Shown here: positions 26,901 to 33,089 of the stretch, one piece after another | Layout: each line of letters opens with the position of its first letter | Position numbering within the stretch: position 1 is the first letter of the stretch | Assembly: GCA_964431735.1 (NCBI GenBank) | Contig: CAYSLJ010000031.1 | Coordinates: 1-50,201 of the forward strand | Length of the DNA: 50,201 bases | Reading direction: 5' to 3' | Origin: CALARM01 sp964431735 | Lineage (GTDB): Bacteria > Vulcanimicrobiota > SpSt-956 > JAKJGF01 | Notes under the pieces: generated by a model | What the model saw: the letters and a program-made list of their open reading frames with translations, nothing else | The model's database searches: none | Told to the model about the DNA's origin: nothing | Program-made: the position numbers and the translations under genes

Positions 26901-28611
26901 AGATGAACAGAATACAGAAAATAATCTCCTTGATACAATCAGGAATAAAGATCAGCAAATAGCTATTTTAAAGGAAGAACTTGAAAGTTCCCTCATTGAG
27001 CTTGAAGAACAGAGAAAATTCATTCACCTTGAGAAGGAAAAGTTATCAGAAGAGTATGGTAATATGCAATTAAAAGAATTACAGTCTCATATAGAACAGG
27101 AATGGAAGAGACTGGAAGAGGATAGAATTAAATTTGAAGCTGATTTGAATAACCTGGAAGAGGAAAAAAAGCTTCTCGAAGAAGAATACAGAGAGCTTTC
27201 GCGGAAAAAAGCGGAAGTGGAACAACTTATGGAACAGGAACTTTTAACAGAAAGGTCAACTCTGATTTTGAGTCACGGTGATGTAGAAAAATTTCTTTCA
27301 GAACATTTGCCGGAAGATGCAATGAAGCCTTCCGATGTACCATCCAGTATGGAATCTTCTGAAGCCATAAAAGAGGAAGAAAATTCTGAACCTCCTGCAT
27401 TACATAATCTTAAAAAGAAGGGCCTCTTTGCCAGATTAAAAAAGGCAGTAAGATTTGACAGATCCTCTTCTGAGCCTGAAGGACAGCTGGAAATGTCAGT
27501 AGAATCAACGATAAACGAAGATCTTTCTGTAGATTTTTTTACCAGTGACTGGCCTATGGTTATGGGAGGCCTTACTCATAACGGATTTAATGATGAAGAA
27601 ACAGAATTACTCCCTCCGGTGAAGATTAGATGGAAATTTGCCGCCAGAGGAGCAATAAACGCTTCACCGGCTATTTACAGGGGTATTTCCTATTTCTGTT
27701 CTCATGATGGTACATTATATGCCGTTAATATAGAGAATGGTGAAAAGGTATGGGAATTTAAAACAGGAACACATGGGGCGTCCACTCCTGCCGTTGCAAA
27801 AGACTGGGTATTTTTTACCTGCGGCCAGTATGTTTATGCTCTGGACAGGCAAAATGGTGCTCTCATATGGAGATTCAAAGCCACAAGCCCTGTAACCTCT
27901 TCACCTGCAGTAGCCTATGGAAATATATATTTCGGCTCTACAGACGGAATATTTTATGCTCTATCTGTAAAAACAGGGCAGAAGATATGGGAATATATTA
28001 CCAGGGGAAATAACAGTTATTCTCCTGCAGTATGTGAAGATATTGTTTATTGTTGCAGTAAAAATGAAAGAGTTTTTGCTCTTGATGCTAAAGATGGCAG
28101 GAAGATATGGGATTATGATGTAGGGTGTCCTGTTAAATCTTCTCCCGTACTATATCAGGATGCAGTTTTACTGGTCTGTGAAAACAGTCTCTACTCGTGG
28201 AATTCAAAACAGGGTACTCTGATGTGGGAATTTAAATCTCCCGGTCCTCTCTTTGCTGCTCCTGCTGCAGGTGAAGGTCTTGCCTATTTATCAATAGGAG
28301 GTAAAACCTTATATACTATTGATATGCTCAAAGGAAACAGAATTCGTGAATATAATATAGAAAGTGCATCAGGGTCATCACCTGTTTATGCCAACGGTAC
28401 TCTCTATATAGGTGCAGGCGACGGAAAACTTTATTCTATAGAGCTTGATTCGTCAAAAAATTTCCTCCCTGAAGAGGGATTGAATATTACACATTATGTA
28501 GTATCTCTGGAAGGGGAAATATTATCTTCTCCTGCCATATCTTCAGGCTATATCCTTGCAGGAACAAAAAAAGGATTCCTCTACGGATGTTCCTCCGATG
28601 TAGAAGAGTAA
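20992..28611 (+). CDS. Giant coiled-coil protein with duplicated N-terminal domain, TerB-like segments and C-terminal PQQ propeller
   Basis: 2539 residues, no signal peptide or membrane segment. Two copies of a domain of about 320 residues (about 8-325 and 415-735) each start with YPYP(L/V)A and contain KYLSSIVIGQYV / RFFSSIVVAQYI, FLEPAMEEILGTLGFLTGYK / FIPVVDNIISSLKFLIAYK. Copy 1 ends with a Cys cluster (MEYCPLCSSG, SSQCGHDF) that copy 2 has lost. Each copy is followed by a TerB-like segment (YETALEMALSDGPLSEQEIE; YRYALEACWSDGLLGEDERV). About 1250 residues of coiled coil follow (about 845-2090), including four near-identical 48-residue repeats, then an acidic linker and a propeller (about 2186-2539) with repeated KVWEFKTG, YALDRQNGALIW, YALSVKTGQKIW. 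There are no Walker motifs. A cytoplasmic scaffold or tether is the plainest reading; the function is unknown. Confidence 0.8.
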   Translation: MNIEQKIVSTYPYPLALTFKNFITLSSSDDTIEVKHAVLGNLIEVIIKYLSSIVIGQYVMDENNNKDIDRLLSGISLRTCSLDHWNNVLKKILKYYRENNKKLLVPEMADFYFDKRKDEYVHVAKAYKELKSILKDEGRDVTQISFNDFAPRLLKYHFTFMENTYSKLSKKQLKERVLFLEPAMEEILGTLGFLTGYKLSYVVGEDPVKLEKHYIIKSYMGASFKDIMVQSIRTAKDLDKNKLYLCSFNKLIPTVSLYPFFLMEYCPLCSSGQIFFLKENKNGVVHYISSQCGHDFVPRSYIEDLHGSLPCLEEDLKELPVSTKKSSEGKTREPDMSSGESIYETALEMALSDGPLSEQEIEKLDLYKNKFNITGEKAQEIFKSVEARLFETVEVKEGYLEQIRVVPLDIPKELVYKQYPYPVANAYWQINQQSSGDPRNILLSVCRLMETVIRFFSSIVVAQYIRDTVDDLNVNLNLEKLVEPGIEEWLLFLEDILKLYNKKGEKLLVNELYNFYFSPFPELKAPLKAYKAICEDDFFLFKGNILKDELTPSEFFTLVPDFIDAVENHGEDLSINQIKDLLLLFIPVVDNIISSLKFLIAYKLFYVKKAAYEKGKVRHEIVDCVGALSLEETEYYSENYFAQEKVYMSSTVDKNFPVLNLSPFFILREYQKGFGNQLFFYWRVTGDGSLEYSNYQGDVRFTSHDYAKDLIKSFRKFTSEKKVNLVIKLLDWQKEKRKKDIKKGIRQIPQRGIVQEKSEQKKIQEDAKKAGETKKYARNSYRYALEACWSDGLLGEDERVYLDELKRILELSPSDVNVIEDSTRVKFAEKIDRIKPVSRDKNELAESLDFLEEEHQLLLKSLEERRQKIRTLERKNKSLEHERDILKESSEKLETEMVEKDKENVKLKKSFKELKIKLDSMARRTDIEKSDEIELLNNRISELEDIREGGEKKNQKLTEELSSFKSKNSLLEAQLEEIEEKLKETQSNSISYMEKLGELETDKAEEIEHLKKELKELQKKNNSLARLAQELTKKNEENKKLLQKLDEFDVISEDIDRLQQVNKDKEKKLLEFEVELKDLRKNKKYVEESNEEKEHEIGEIKKQLKDLMKSKNELEKNLATAVKNKDSLVKLVQELKSKLDEAKKFIEKARDVDVIKSKLEDLEVLNRELLTKKEKRDHEYISLSHEFERLNAEHVSVTGELDDYKSRLAYMEEHNRELIALKEARDREYMELINELDRVSSESLSMRKDVQANKEEGETLLNLVNELREKLVHSDKVTGDLKTRLERLEKEKTELLGSNDKQSQKIRHLISVLNELREEKKILQTNVAEINKEKISLEDKLERILKEFSGAKQFINQAKIKLADYENLQNELTALKAEHELCLSEKASGEQEKRSQKLIDALLQIEQLGLKISELEKEKEEFLLMKDSLEKQLLETEGMLQSKSGSEDKDKLVQRLRDIDREKQELVRNNEKQKNTIIDLIKKTNSLNEENKKITLSIQSLEIEKEELIRLNQELQEKGTGAEFDMASFDAELLEIKQRNNNLMDSLEQSNNRIKELESQNKDLLSIQEKLTDLQKEKETYENELNKTSDELEKTRNTVRELMEKMSALEGIAEQTGNEEMETLRKDVLTGKEEIKSLEHEKNTYLKEKAKILLLLKGLKSKLSGKDKELEEMRSKAGNVPDDIKQKIEMLEQEKEAFEGLKNEKDRLINELETELHKLKASLQEKEINDALHKSEKEAFEGLKNEKDRLISELEGEVQKLKISFHEKELDDTLKQKIEMLEKERDVFEDLKVEKDTIINELSSEIQKLKNSLHEREIDDSLKQKIEMLEKEREVFEDLKREKDIIINDLSSELQKLRISIQEKGMDLKGKEDMEFISLEKQKITEAWDELRRAEENNMAELEEEWEKLSQNREEVEAQRASLEKDRELLNAIDIDTLEAEKRELESAWIELAEEREHLKSFMIEIEKRKDEQNTENNLLDTIRNKDQQIAILKEELESSLIELEEQRKFIHLEKEKLSEEYGNMQLKELQSHIEQEWKRLEEDRIKFEADLNNLEEEKKLLEEEYRELSRKKAEVEQLMEQELLTERSTLILSHGDVEKFLSEHLPEDAMKPSDVPSSMESSEAIKEEENSEPPALHNLKKKGLFARLKKAVRFDRSSSEPEGQLEMSVESTINEDLSVDFFTSDWPMVMGGLTHNGFNDEETELLPPVKIRWKFAARGAINASPAIYRGISYFCSHDGTLYAVNIENGEKVWEFKTGTHGASTPAVAKDWVFFTCGQYVYALDRQNGALIWRFKATSPVTSSPAVAYGNIYFGSTDGIFYALSVKTGQKIWEYITRGNNSYSPAVCEDIVYCCSKNERVFALDAKDGRKIWDYDVGCPVKSSPVLYQDAVLLVCENSLYSWNSKQGTLMWEFKSPGPLFAAPAAGEGLAYLSIGGKTLYTIDMLKGNRIREYNIESASGSSPVYANGTLYIGAGDGKLYSIELDSSKNFLPEEGLNITHYVVSLEGEILSSPAISSGYILAGTKKGFLYGCSSDVEE
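26039..26590 (+). repeat. Intragenic tandem repeat in the giant gene (four units of about 144 bp)
   Basis: Encodes four copies of a 48-residue coiled-coil segment with the pattern KQKIEMLEKE, F(E)(G/D)LK, EKD, INEL, QKLK. The second copy lacks the KQKIEMLE start. DNA is still closely similar between copies (AGATTGAAATGCTGGAG recurs), so duplication was recent. The unit is a multiple of three and close to seven heptads. Confidence 0.85.
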
Positions 28612-28613
28612 TT

Positions 28614-28690
28614 CAGTTCACTCTTCACATCAGGGCGTTTAATAAAACGCCCCTACTTACTCTTCACCACTCATTTTTCACTAATCACTA
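28614..28690. repeat. Family B array interrupted by a GGGCGTTT/AAACGCCC hairpin
   Basis: TTCACTCTTCACA, then a hairpin (28633-28652; 8-bp stem, AATA loop, flanked by CCTAC), then TTACTCTTCACCACTCA and further units to TCACTAATCACTAC. The hairpin looks inserted into the array. It sits between convergent stops; on the minus strand the array encodes the last residues (SSD) and the TAG stop of the lipoprotein gene. The hairpin is of the GTAGGGGC...GCCC kind seen as dispersed repeats in other genomes (from memory) and may also act as a terminator. Confidence 0.7.
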
Positions 28691-29217
28691 CTTTCCCCAA
28701 AATCATAAAAATATCCGTTTATCTTCATTTTTACATCTACATGATCTACTGCAATCTTTCCTATAGTCTGACCTGTCGTTACTTTCTGCCCTATACAGAC
28801 TCTGAGATTATTCAGATGACCGTATTGTGTCATCTGTTTACCGTTTTTTATTTTAACGGCAAATTCCCCGTATCCCCAGTATATAATATCCATCACTTTA
28901 CCTTCCCATCCTGCAGGAACTTCTGTACCTGCAGGTGCGGCAAAATCATATCCATTATGATATCCTGCTTTTAATCTATATTTACTTTCAGGTCGCCAGT
29001 CATTAAATTTACCTGTAACAACTGTATCTGCATAATTCAGACTCATGAGGTTCAGGTATCTGTTTACACCGCCTTCTGTTATATCTACAGATACCCTGGT
29101 TTCAGGCGATTTTTTAACTTCTGAAGTGTCAATACCGTCAAATGGTGTTTCACAACCGCAGAAAAACATTATACACATTAATAGAATTATAGAGAAAAAT
29201 CTATTATTTTTTATCAT
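28681..29217 (-). CDS. Lipoprotein with M23/LytM-like domain, one zinc ligand changed
   Basis: 178 residues. The N-terminus has a lipoprotein signal (FFSIILLMCIMFFCGCETPF; Cys near residue 20). The rest resembles a LytM fold: GYHNGYDFAAPAGTEVPAG (H and D of HxxxD), GYGEFAVKIKNG, TQYGHLNNL, GQKVTTGQTIGKI. The final HxH of active M23 peptidases reads HVDVKM here, so the second His is Asp. It may bind peptidoglycan without cutting it, like other degenerate LytM proteins. Start at the ATG with AAGGAA 6 bp upstream; it overlaps the UPF0182 gene by 14 bp, so translation is probably coupled. The stop lies in a family B array. Confidence 0.7.
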   Translation of the reverse strand: MIKNNRFFSIILLMCIMFFCGCETPFDGIDTSEVKKSPETRVSVDITEGGVNRYLNLMSLNYADTVVTGKFNDWRPESKYRLKAGYHNGYDFAAPAGTEVPAGWEGKVMDIIYWGYGEFAVKIKNGKQMTQYGHLNNLRVCIGQKVTTGQTIGKIAVDHVDVKMKINGYFYDFGESSD

Positions 29218-31954
29218 ATTCAATTCCTTTCTTTTTTTTCATATCCTCTTCTCCTTTAACCATACCGGATAATATTCTGCCAAGATGATCTATTTCTTTA
29301 CCGTATCCTGCCCAGTTCCCGATTTTTATATATTCCCTGGCTTTTTCATAATGTTTCAAGGCTTCTACTACCATTACTTCAACAGGTTTTTCTTTTTCAG
29401 TAACAGGAATTAAATGATTATTGGAGATGTTAAACATAGTGTTTATTGCTTTTTCAAGATTATCTTCCATTATTATCTGGCTTCCATAAACTAATATGAC
29501 CTTTTTTAATTCAGGTAAGTGGCCTTTTTCCGCTTTTAAATATAATGGTTCTACATATATAAGGGAATTTTCAAGCGGTATTACGAGAAGATTACCTTTT
29601 ATTACTCCTGAACCCTCCTGATTCCATAATGAAAGCTGTTTTGATATTTCTGTATCCTGATTGATACGGGCTTCTATTTGACTGGGGCCATAGACCATTT
29701 TCTTTTTGGGAAAACGATAGAGTATTATATCTCCATAGTTTTCTCCGTCACATCTGGCACACATCCAGGCAGATAAATTATCTTTTTTCATAGGTGTAAA
29801 GGGCATCATGAGAATAAATTCTTCTTTTTTCTCTCCAGGGAGGCTCATTATAATGTAATAGGGATTGATTTCCTCTTCCTGTGTATCAGAAATCTCTTTC
29901 GGTATGGTCCACATATCCTCTTTGTTATAAAATACCTGCGGTTCCTTCATGTGATAGGTAGAATATATTTTACTCTGTATGGCCATTAATTCTTCAGGAT
30001 ACCTTATATGGCTTTTTATGGCTTCAGGCATTTCCGACATATCTTTAAAGACATGGGGAAAGATTTTTTCATACGTATTTATTACAGGATCTTCTGTGTC
30101 ATTTTTATAAAAATCAATATTCCCATTATAGGCATTTACTACTACTTTTACTGAATTTCTTATATAGTTTATTTTATAATCTTCACGAAAATTATATGGC
30201 ATGGAATAAGGATATTTATCTGATATTGTGTATGCGTCACAGAGCCATAAGAGTTTACCGTCTGCAATGATTATATAAGGATCATCTGAATAAATCAGTA
30301 GTGGAAAAGCTTTCTTGAGTCTTGTATTCAGATCTTTATAAATCATTATTCTGCTCTCTTCTTTTATATCTTTATTCAGAAGGATCTTCATAGAGTTAAT
30401 GTGTCTGGCAAAGGCAAGTTTTCTTAAGAAAGAAGAAAGCGCTATTCCTCCTGAGCCCTGATAGGTGCAGTATTTATTTGTTGTTCCTGAAGGGTAATCA
30501 AATTCCTGAAATATATTGTCACTGGATTTTGTGTTTACTATGGAGTAGTTTTTTGTTGTTTCTCCATAATATATTTCAGGTCTGTCTATTCTTAGGTTTG
30601 TCGTAAACACAGGAGGTATATCTTTTATGAAAAATTCTGGTAATCCTTCTTTTGATATGCTGTTTACAGGAGACAGACATAATCCGTATCCGTGAGTATA
30701 GGTTATATGTTGATTAATCCAGTCGCCAGTTGATAGTTGATCATAGGCTATTTCTCTGGCAGATAGCATAACCTGTCTGTAGTCTCCGTCTATAGTGTAC
30801 CTGTCTATATCTACATCTATAAAATCATAATATGGTCTTATTTCCTGAAGCTGTGCATAAGTGTCCAGCAGAGGCCGTCCATCCCATAATCTTATATTTT
30901 TTACAGTTGCTTCATTTCTATGTATACTTTCTGCTGTCAGACTTTCATTGGCAGGAAATTCCTTTTCTATCACTTTATCAAGGCCGTAACCTTTCAGCGT
31001 ATATTCAATATTTCTTTTAATAAATTCTTTTTCTTTTCCTATTTCATTCGGGATTACAACAAACTGCTGTATCAGTCCCGGATAAACGGAACCTCCCAGA
31101 AGAGAGAATATGATATAAATAATTATTGACCAGAAAATGGTCTTCCAGTTTTTTATATAAAGGTTAAGAAGGATAATAAAACTGCATATAAGAGCCATAC
31201 CGATCATTATGTTCATTACCGGTATCTGAACATTTACATCCGTATAGGAAGCTCCGTAAATTACTCCTCTTGTAGAATAAAGTAATTCATATCTTGCAAG
31301 ATAAATACCCCAGGCTTTCAATAGAAATATGATGCTTCCCAGTATGGAGAGATGCAGTTTTACCTTTCCTGACAGAGTGAGTATATTACTTGGAGAATAT
31401 CTTATCAGTTTATAAAACAGGTAGATTGACATAATTGATATAAATATTATGATAAAAGTAAATATAAGCCATGAATATATATATTGAAGAAAGGGCAGTT
31501 TAAATAAATAAAAAGCCAGATCTGTATCGAATACGGGATCATTTATATTGAATTCGTGGCCGTAAAAATAGAATAATAGATCGTTCCAGTGTTCCGTACC
31601 TTCCATGGCTATTAAAATACCTGAAATACCTGTTATTAACACCAGCATTTTTACCGATTGCGCTTCAAAAACTCCGCTGTCAAGTATTTCTATAATATTA
31701 CTCTGAGAAAACCTTACTATCCTGGGAGAAACCCTTTTTATTACATACAGATTAATTCCTATTAATATAATAAATAAAACTCCTATGATTAAACCTGTAA
31801 GGAATTTATATTTTAATATTACAAGGAACATATCTGTATATCCTGTTTCCTTGTACCATAGCCAGTCTATATAAAAGTAGATGACATTTTCTATGAGAAA
31901 ATATAAAGTCACTGCAATAATAATAGTTAAAAATAATTTTCTAATATTTTTCAT
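29204..31954 (-). CDS. UPF0182 family membrane protein
   Basis: 916 residues, normal for UPF0182. About seven membrane segments lie in the first 300 residues, starting LFLTIIIAVTLYFLIENVIY and the family signature DWLWYKETGYTDMFLVILKY. A large extracytoplasmic domain follows, with family-typical WDGRPLLDTYAQLQEIRPYY, DFIDVDIDRYTIDGDYRQVM, NQHITYTHGYGLCLSPVN and IKGNLLVIPLENSLIYVEPL. Biochemical role unknown for the whole family. It begins 6 bp after surE with no visible Shine-Dalgarno (coupled translation) and overlaps the lipoprotein gene downstream. The C-terminal tail is Lys-rich. Confidence 0.92.
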   Translation of the reverse strand: MKNIRKLFLTIIIAVTLYFLIENVIYFYIDWLWYKETGYTDMFLVILKYKFLTGLIIGVLFIILIGINLYVIKRVSPRIVRFSQSNIIEILDSGVFEAQSVKMLVLITGISGILIAMEGTEHWNDLLFYFYGHEFNINDPVFDTDLAFYLFKLPFLQYIYSWLIFTFIIIFISIMSIYLFYKLIRYSPSNILTLSGKVKLHLSILGSIIFLLKAWGIYLARYELLYSTRGVIYGASYTDVNVQIPVMNIMIGMALICSFIILLNLYIKNWKTIFWSIIIYIIFSLLGGSVYPGLIQQFVVIPNEIGKEKEFIKRNIEYTLKGYGLDKVIEKEFPANESLTAESIHRNEATVKNIRLWDGRPLLDTYAQLQEIRPYYDFIDVDIDRYTIDGDYRQVMLSAREIAYDQLSTGDWINQHITYTHGYGLCLSPVNSISKEGLPEFFIKDIPPVFTTNLRIDRPEIYYGETTKNYSIVNTKSSDNIFQEFDYPSGTTNKYCTYQGSGGIALSSFLRKLAFARHINSMKILLNKDIKEESRIMIYKDLNTRLKKAFPLLIYSDDPYIIIADGKLLWLCDAYTISDKYPYSMPYNFREDYKINYIRNSVKVVVNAYNGNIDFYKNDTEDPVINTYEKIFPHVFKDMSEMPEAIKSHIRYPEELMAIQSKIYSTYHMKEPQVFYNKEDMWTIPKEISDTQEEEINPYYIIMSLPGEKKEEFILMMPFTPMKKDNLSAWMCARCDGENYGDIILYRFPKKKMVYGPSQIEARINQDTEISKQLSLWNQEGSGVIKGNLLVIPLENSLIYVEPLYLKAEKGHLPELKKVILVYGSQIIMEDNLEKAINTMFNISNNHLIPVTEKEKPVEVMVVEALKHYEKAREYIKIGNWAGYGKEIDHLGRILSGMVKGEEDMKKKKGIEYDKK

Positions 31955-31960
31955 AAGTGT

Positions 31961-32743
31961 TTATGGTTTTTCTAGTCTGAAAAGATTTTCGCAGAATTCT
32001 CCCTGCTTCTTTATAAAGTCACGATCGGTAAGATCCAGTTTGACAGGTGTAATGGATATTTTATTTTCACTTATAGCTTTAAAATCCGTATTCTCATCCA
32101 TATTCCCTGACGGAAGTTCGGCACCTATCCAGTACATCGGTCTTTTTCTGGGATCCAGATTTTTTTCTATCCAGCTTTTGTATGTGCTTTTGCCCTGAAC
32201 CGTAATGGAAATACCTTTTATTTCTTCTTTCGGAATATCAGGCACATTAATATTAAAGAACATTCTCTCAGGCATTCTGTAATTAAACAGCCTGTCAGCC
32301 ATAAGAGATGCAAATTTTGCTGCCAATGTGAAATTTGCTTCCTTGTCAAAACTGCAGAGAGATATGGCAATAGACGGAATCCCCTGAAGAGTTCCCTCTT
32401 TTGCTGCTGCTGCTGTGCCTGAATAGGATATGTCATCTCCCAGATTTGAACCATGGTTTATACCTGAAATTACAAGATCAGGCTTTGTTTTTTTCATAAT
32501 GTGCTTTATACCGAGTATAACACAATCTGTAGGTGTTCCGTTTGTAGAATAGACTTTACATTTACCGTTTCCCCTGATTTTTTTAAACCTGAGGGGATCG
32601 AAAAAGGTAAGGGAATGGCTTACTCCGCTCTGTTCTCTGTCAGGTGCTATTACTACAAGATTATGTGATTTCGATAATTCTTTTATAAGAGCTTTAAGCC
32701 CTTTAGCTCCGTAGCCGTCATCATTTGTGAGAAGTATGTTCAT
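31961..32743 (-). CDS. surE: 5'/3'-nucleotidase SurE
   Basis: Removes phosphate from nucleoside monophosphates; a stationary-phase survival enzyme in other bacteria. Starts MNILLTNDDGYGAKGLKALI with the metal-binding DD pair, then DREQSGVSHSLT (metal-binding Ser), GTPTDCVILGIKHI and VISGINHGSNLGDDISYSGT (metal-binding Asn). At 260 residues it is of normal length. GAGGT lies 10 bp before the ATG, and a family A array lies 25 bp upstream. First gene of a three-gene operon with UPF0182 and the M23-like lipoprotein. Confidence 0.96.
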   Translation of the reverse strand: MNILLTNDDGYGAKGLKALIKELSKSHNLVVIAPDREQSGVSHSLTFFDPLRFKKIRGNGKCKVYSTNGTPTDCVILGIKHIMKKTKPDLVISGINHGSNLGDDISYSGTAAAAKEGTLQGIPSIAISLCSFDKEANFTLAAKFASLMADRLFNYRMPERMFFNINVPDIPKEEIKGISITVQGKSTYKSWIEKNLDPRKRPMYWIGAELPSGNMDENTDFKAISENKISITPVKLDLTDRDFIKKQGEFCENLFRLEKP

Positions 32744-32767
32744 CTTATATACCTCGTTTTATAGAAT

Positions 32768-32797
32768 CGTGACGCGTAACGCGTGACGCGTGACGCG
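32768..32797. repeat. Family A heptamer array upstream of surE
   Basis: Four units, GTGACGC GTAACGC GTGACGC GTGACGC, on the plus strand; the stop-free strand is the surE coding strand. It ends 24 bp before the surE start. Confidence 0.85.
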
Positions 32798-32889
32798 AGG
32801 AAGGAGAATGTTAATTATATGTTACTCCTTAATAAAATATTGGACTATAGTATAATATAAAAATTTATATATATCCAGTCCTAATTTTT

Positions 32890-32926
32890 GTGAGTGGTGA
32901 GTGGTGAGTGGTGAATAGTGAGTAAG
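32890..32926. repeat. Family B heptamer array in the divergent spacer
   Basis: GTGAGTG repeated three times and then GTGAATAGTGAGTA. It sits in the 346-bp space between the divergent surE and HEAT genes, which otherwise holds AT-rich sequence with TATAAT-like boxes near 32852-32862 that I cannot assign to a promoter. Confidence 0.8.
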
Positions 32927-33054
32927 AATGCTTACCAATTCAATAATCGCTGATGTTAAATATCTTTACTGGAAAAATTAAAATTATTTAAATATCCTTT
33001 TATTTAGAAGGTTTTCTTACATAGAAGAAGAATTTTTATAGTTAATTTGACTCT

Positions 33055-33080
33055 TTACGCGTCACGCGTTACGCGTTACG
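33055..33080 (+). repeat. Family A heptamer array directly before the HEAT-repeat gene
   Basis: TTACGCG TCACGCG TTACGCG TTACG, ending 9 bp before the ATG at 33090, in the place where a Shine-Dalgarno would be expected. The stop-free strand is the coding strand. Confidence 0.85.
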
Positions 33081-33089
33081 ATTATTATT

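Noticed and set aside
20992..28611. Giant coiled-coil protein as an SMC/Rad50-type ATPase
   Set aside because: No Walker A, Walker B or ABC signature at either end; the C-terminus is a propeller.
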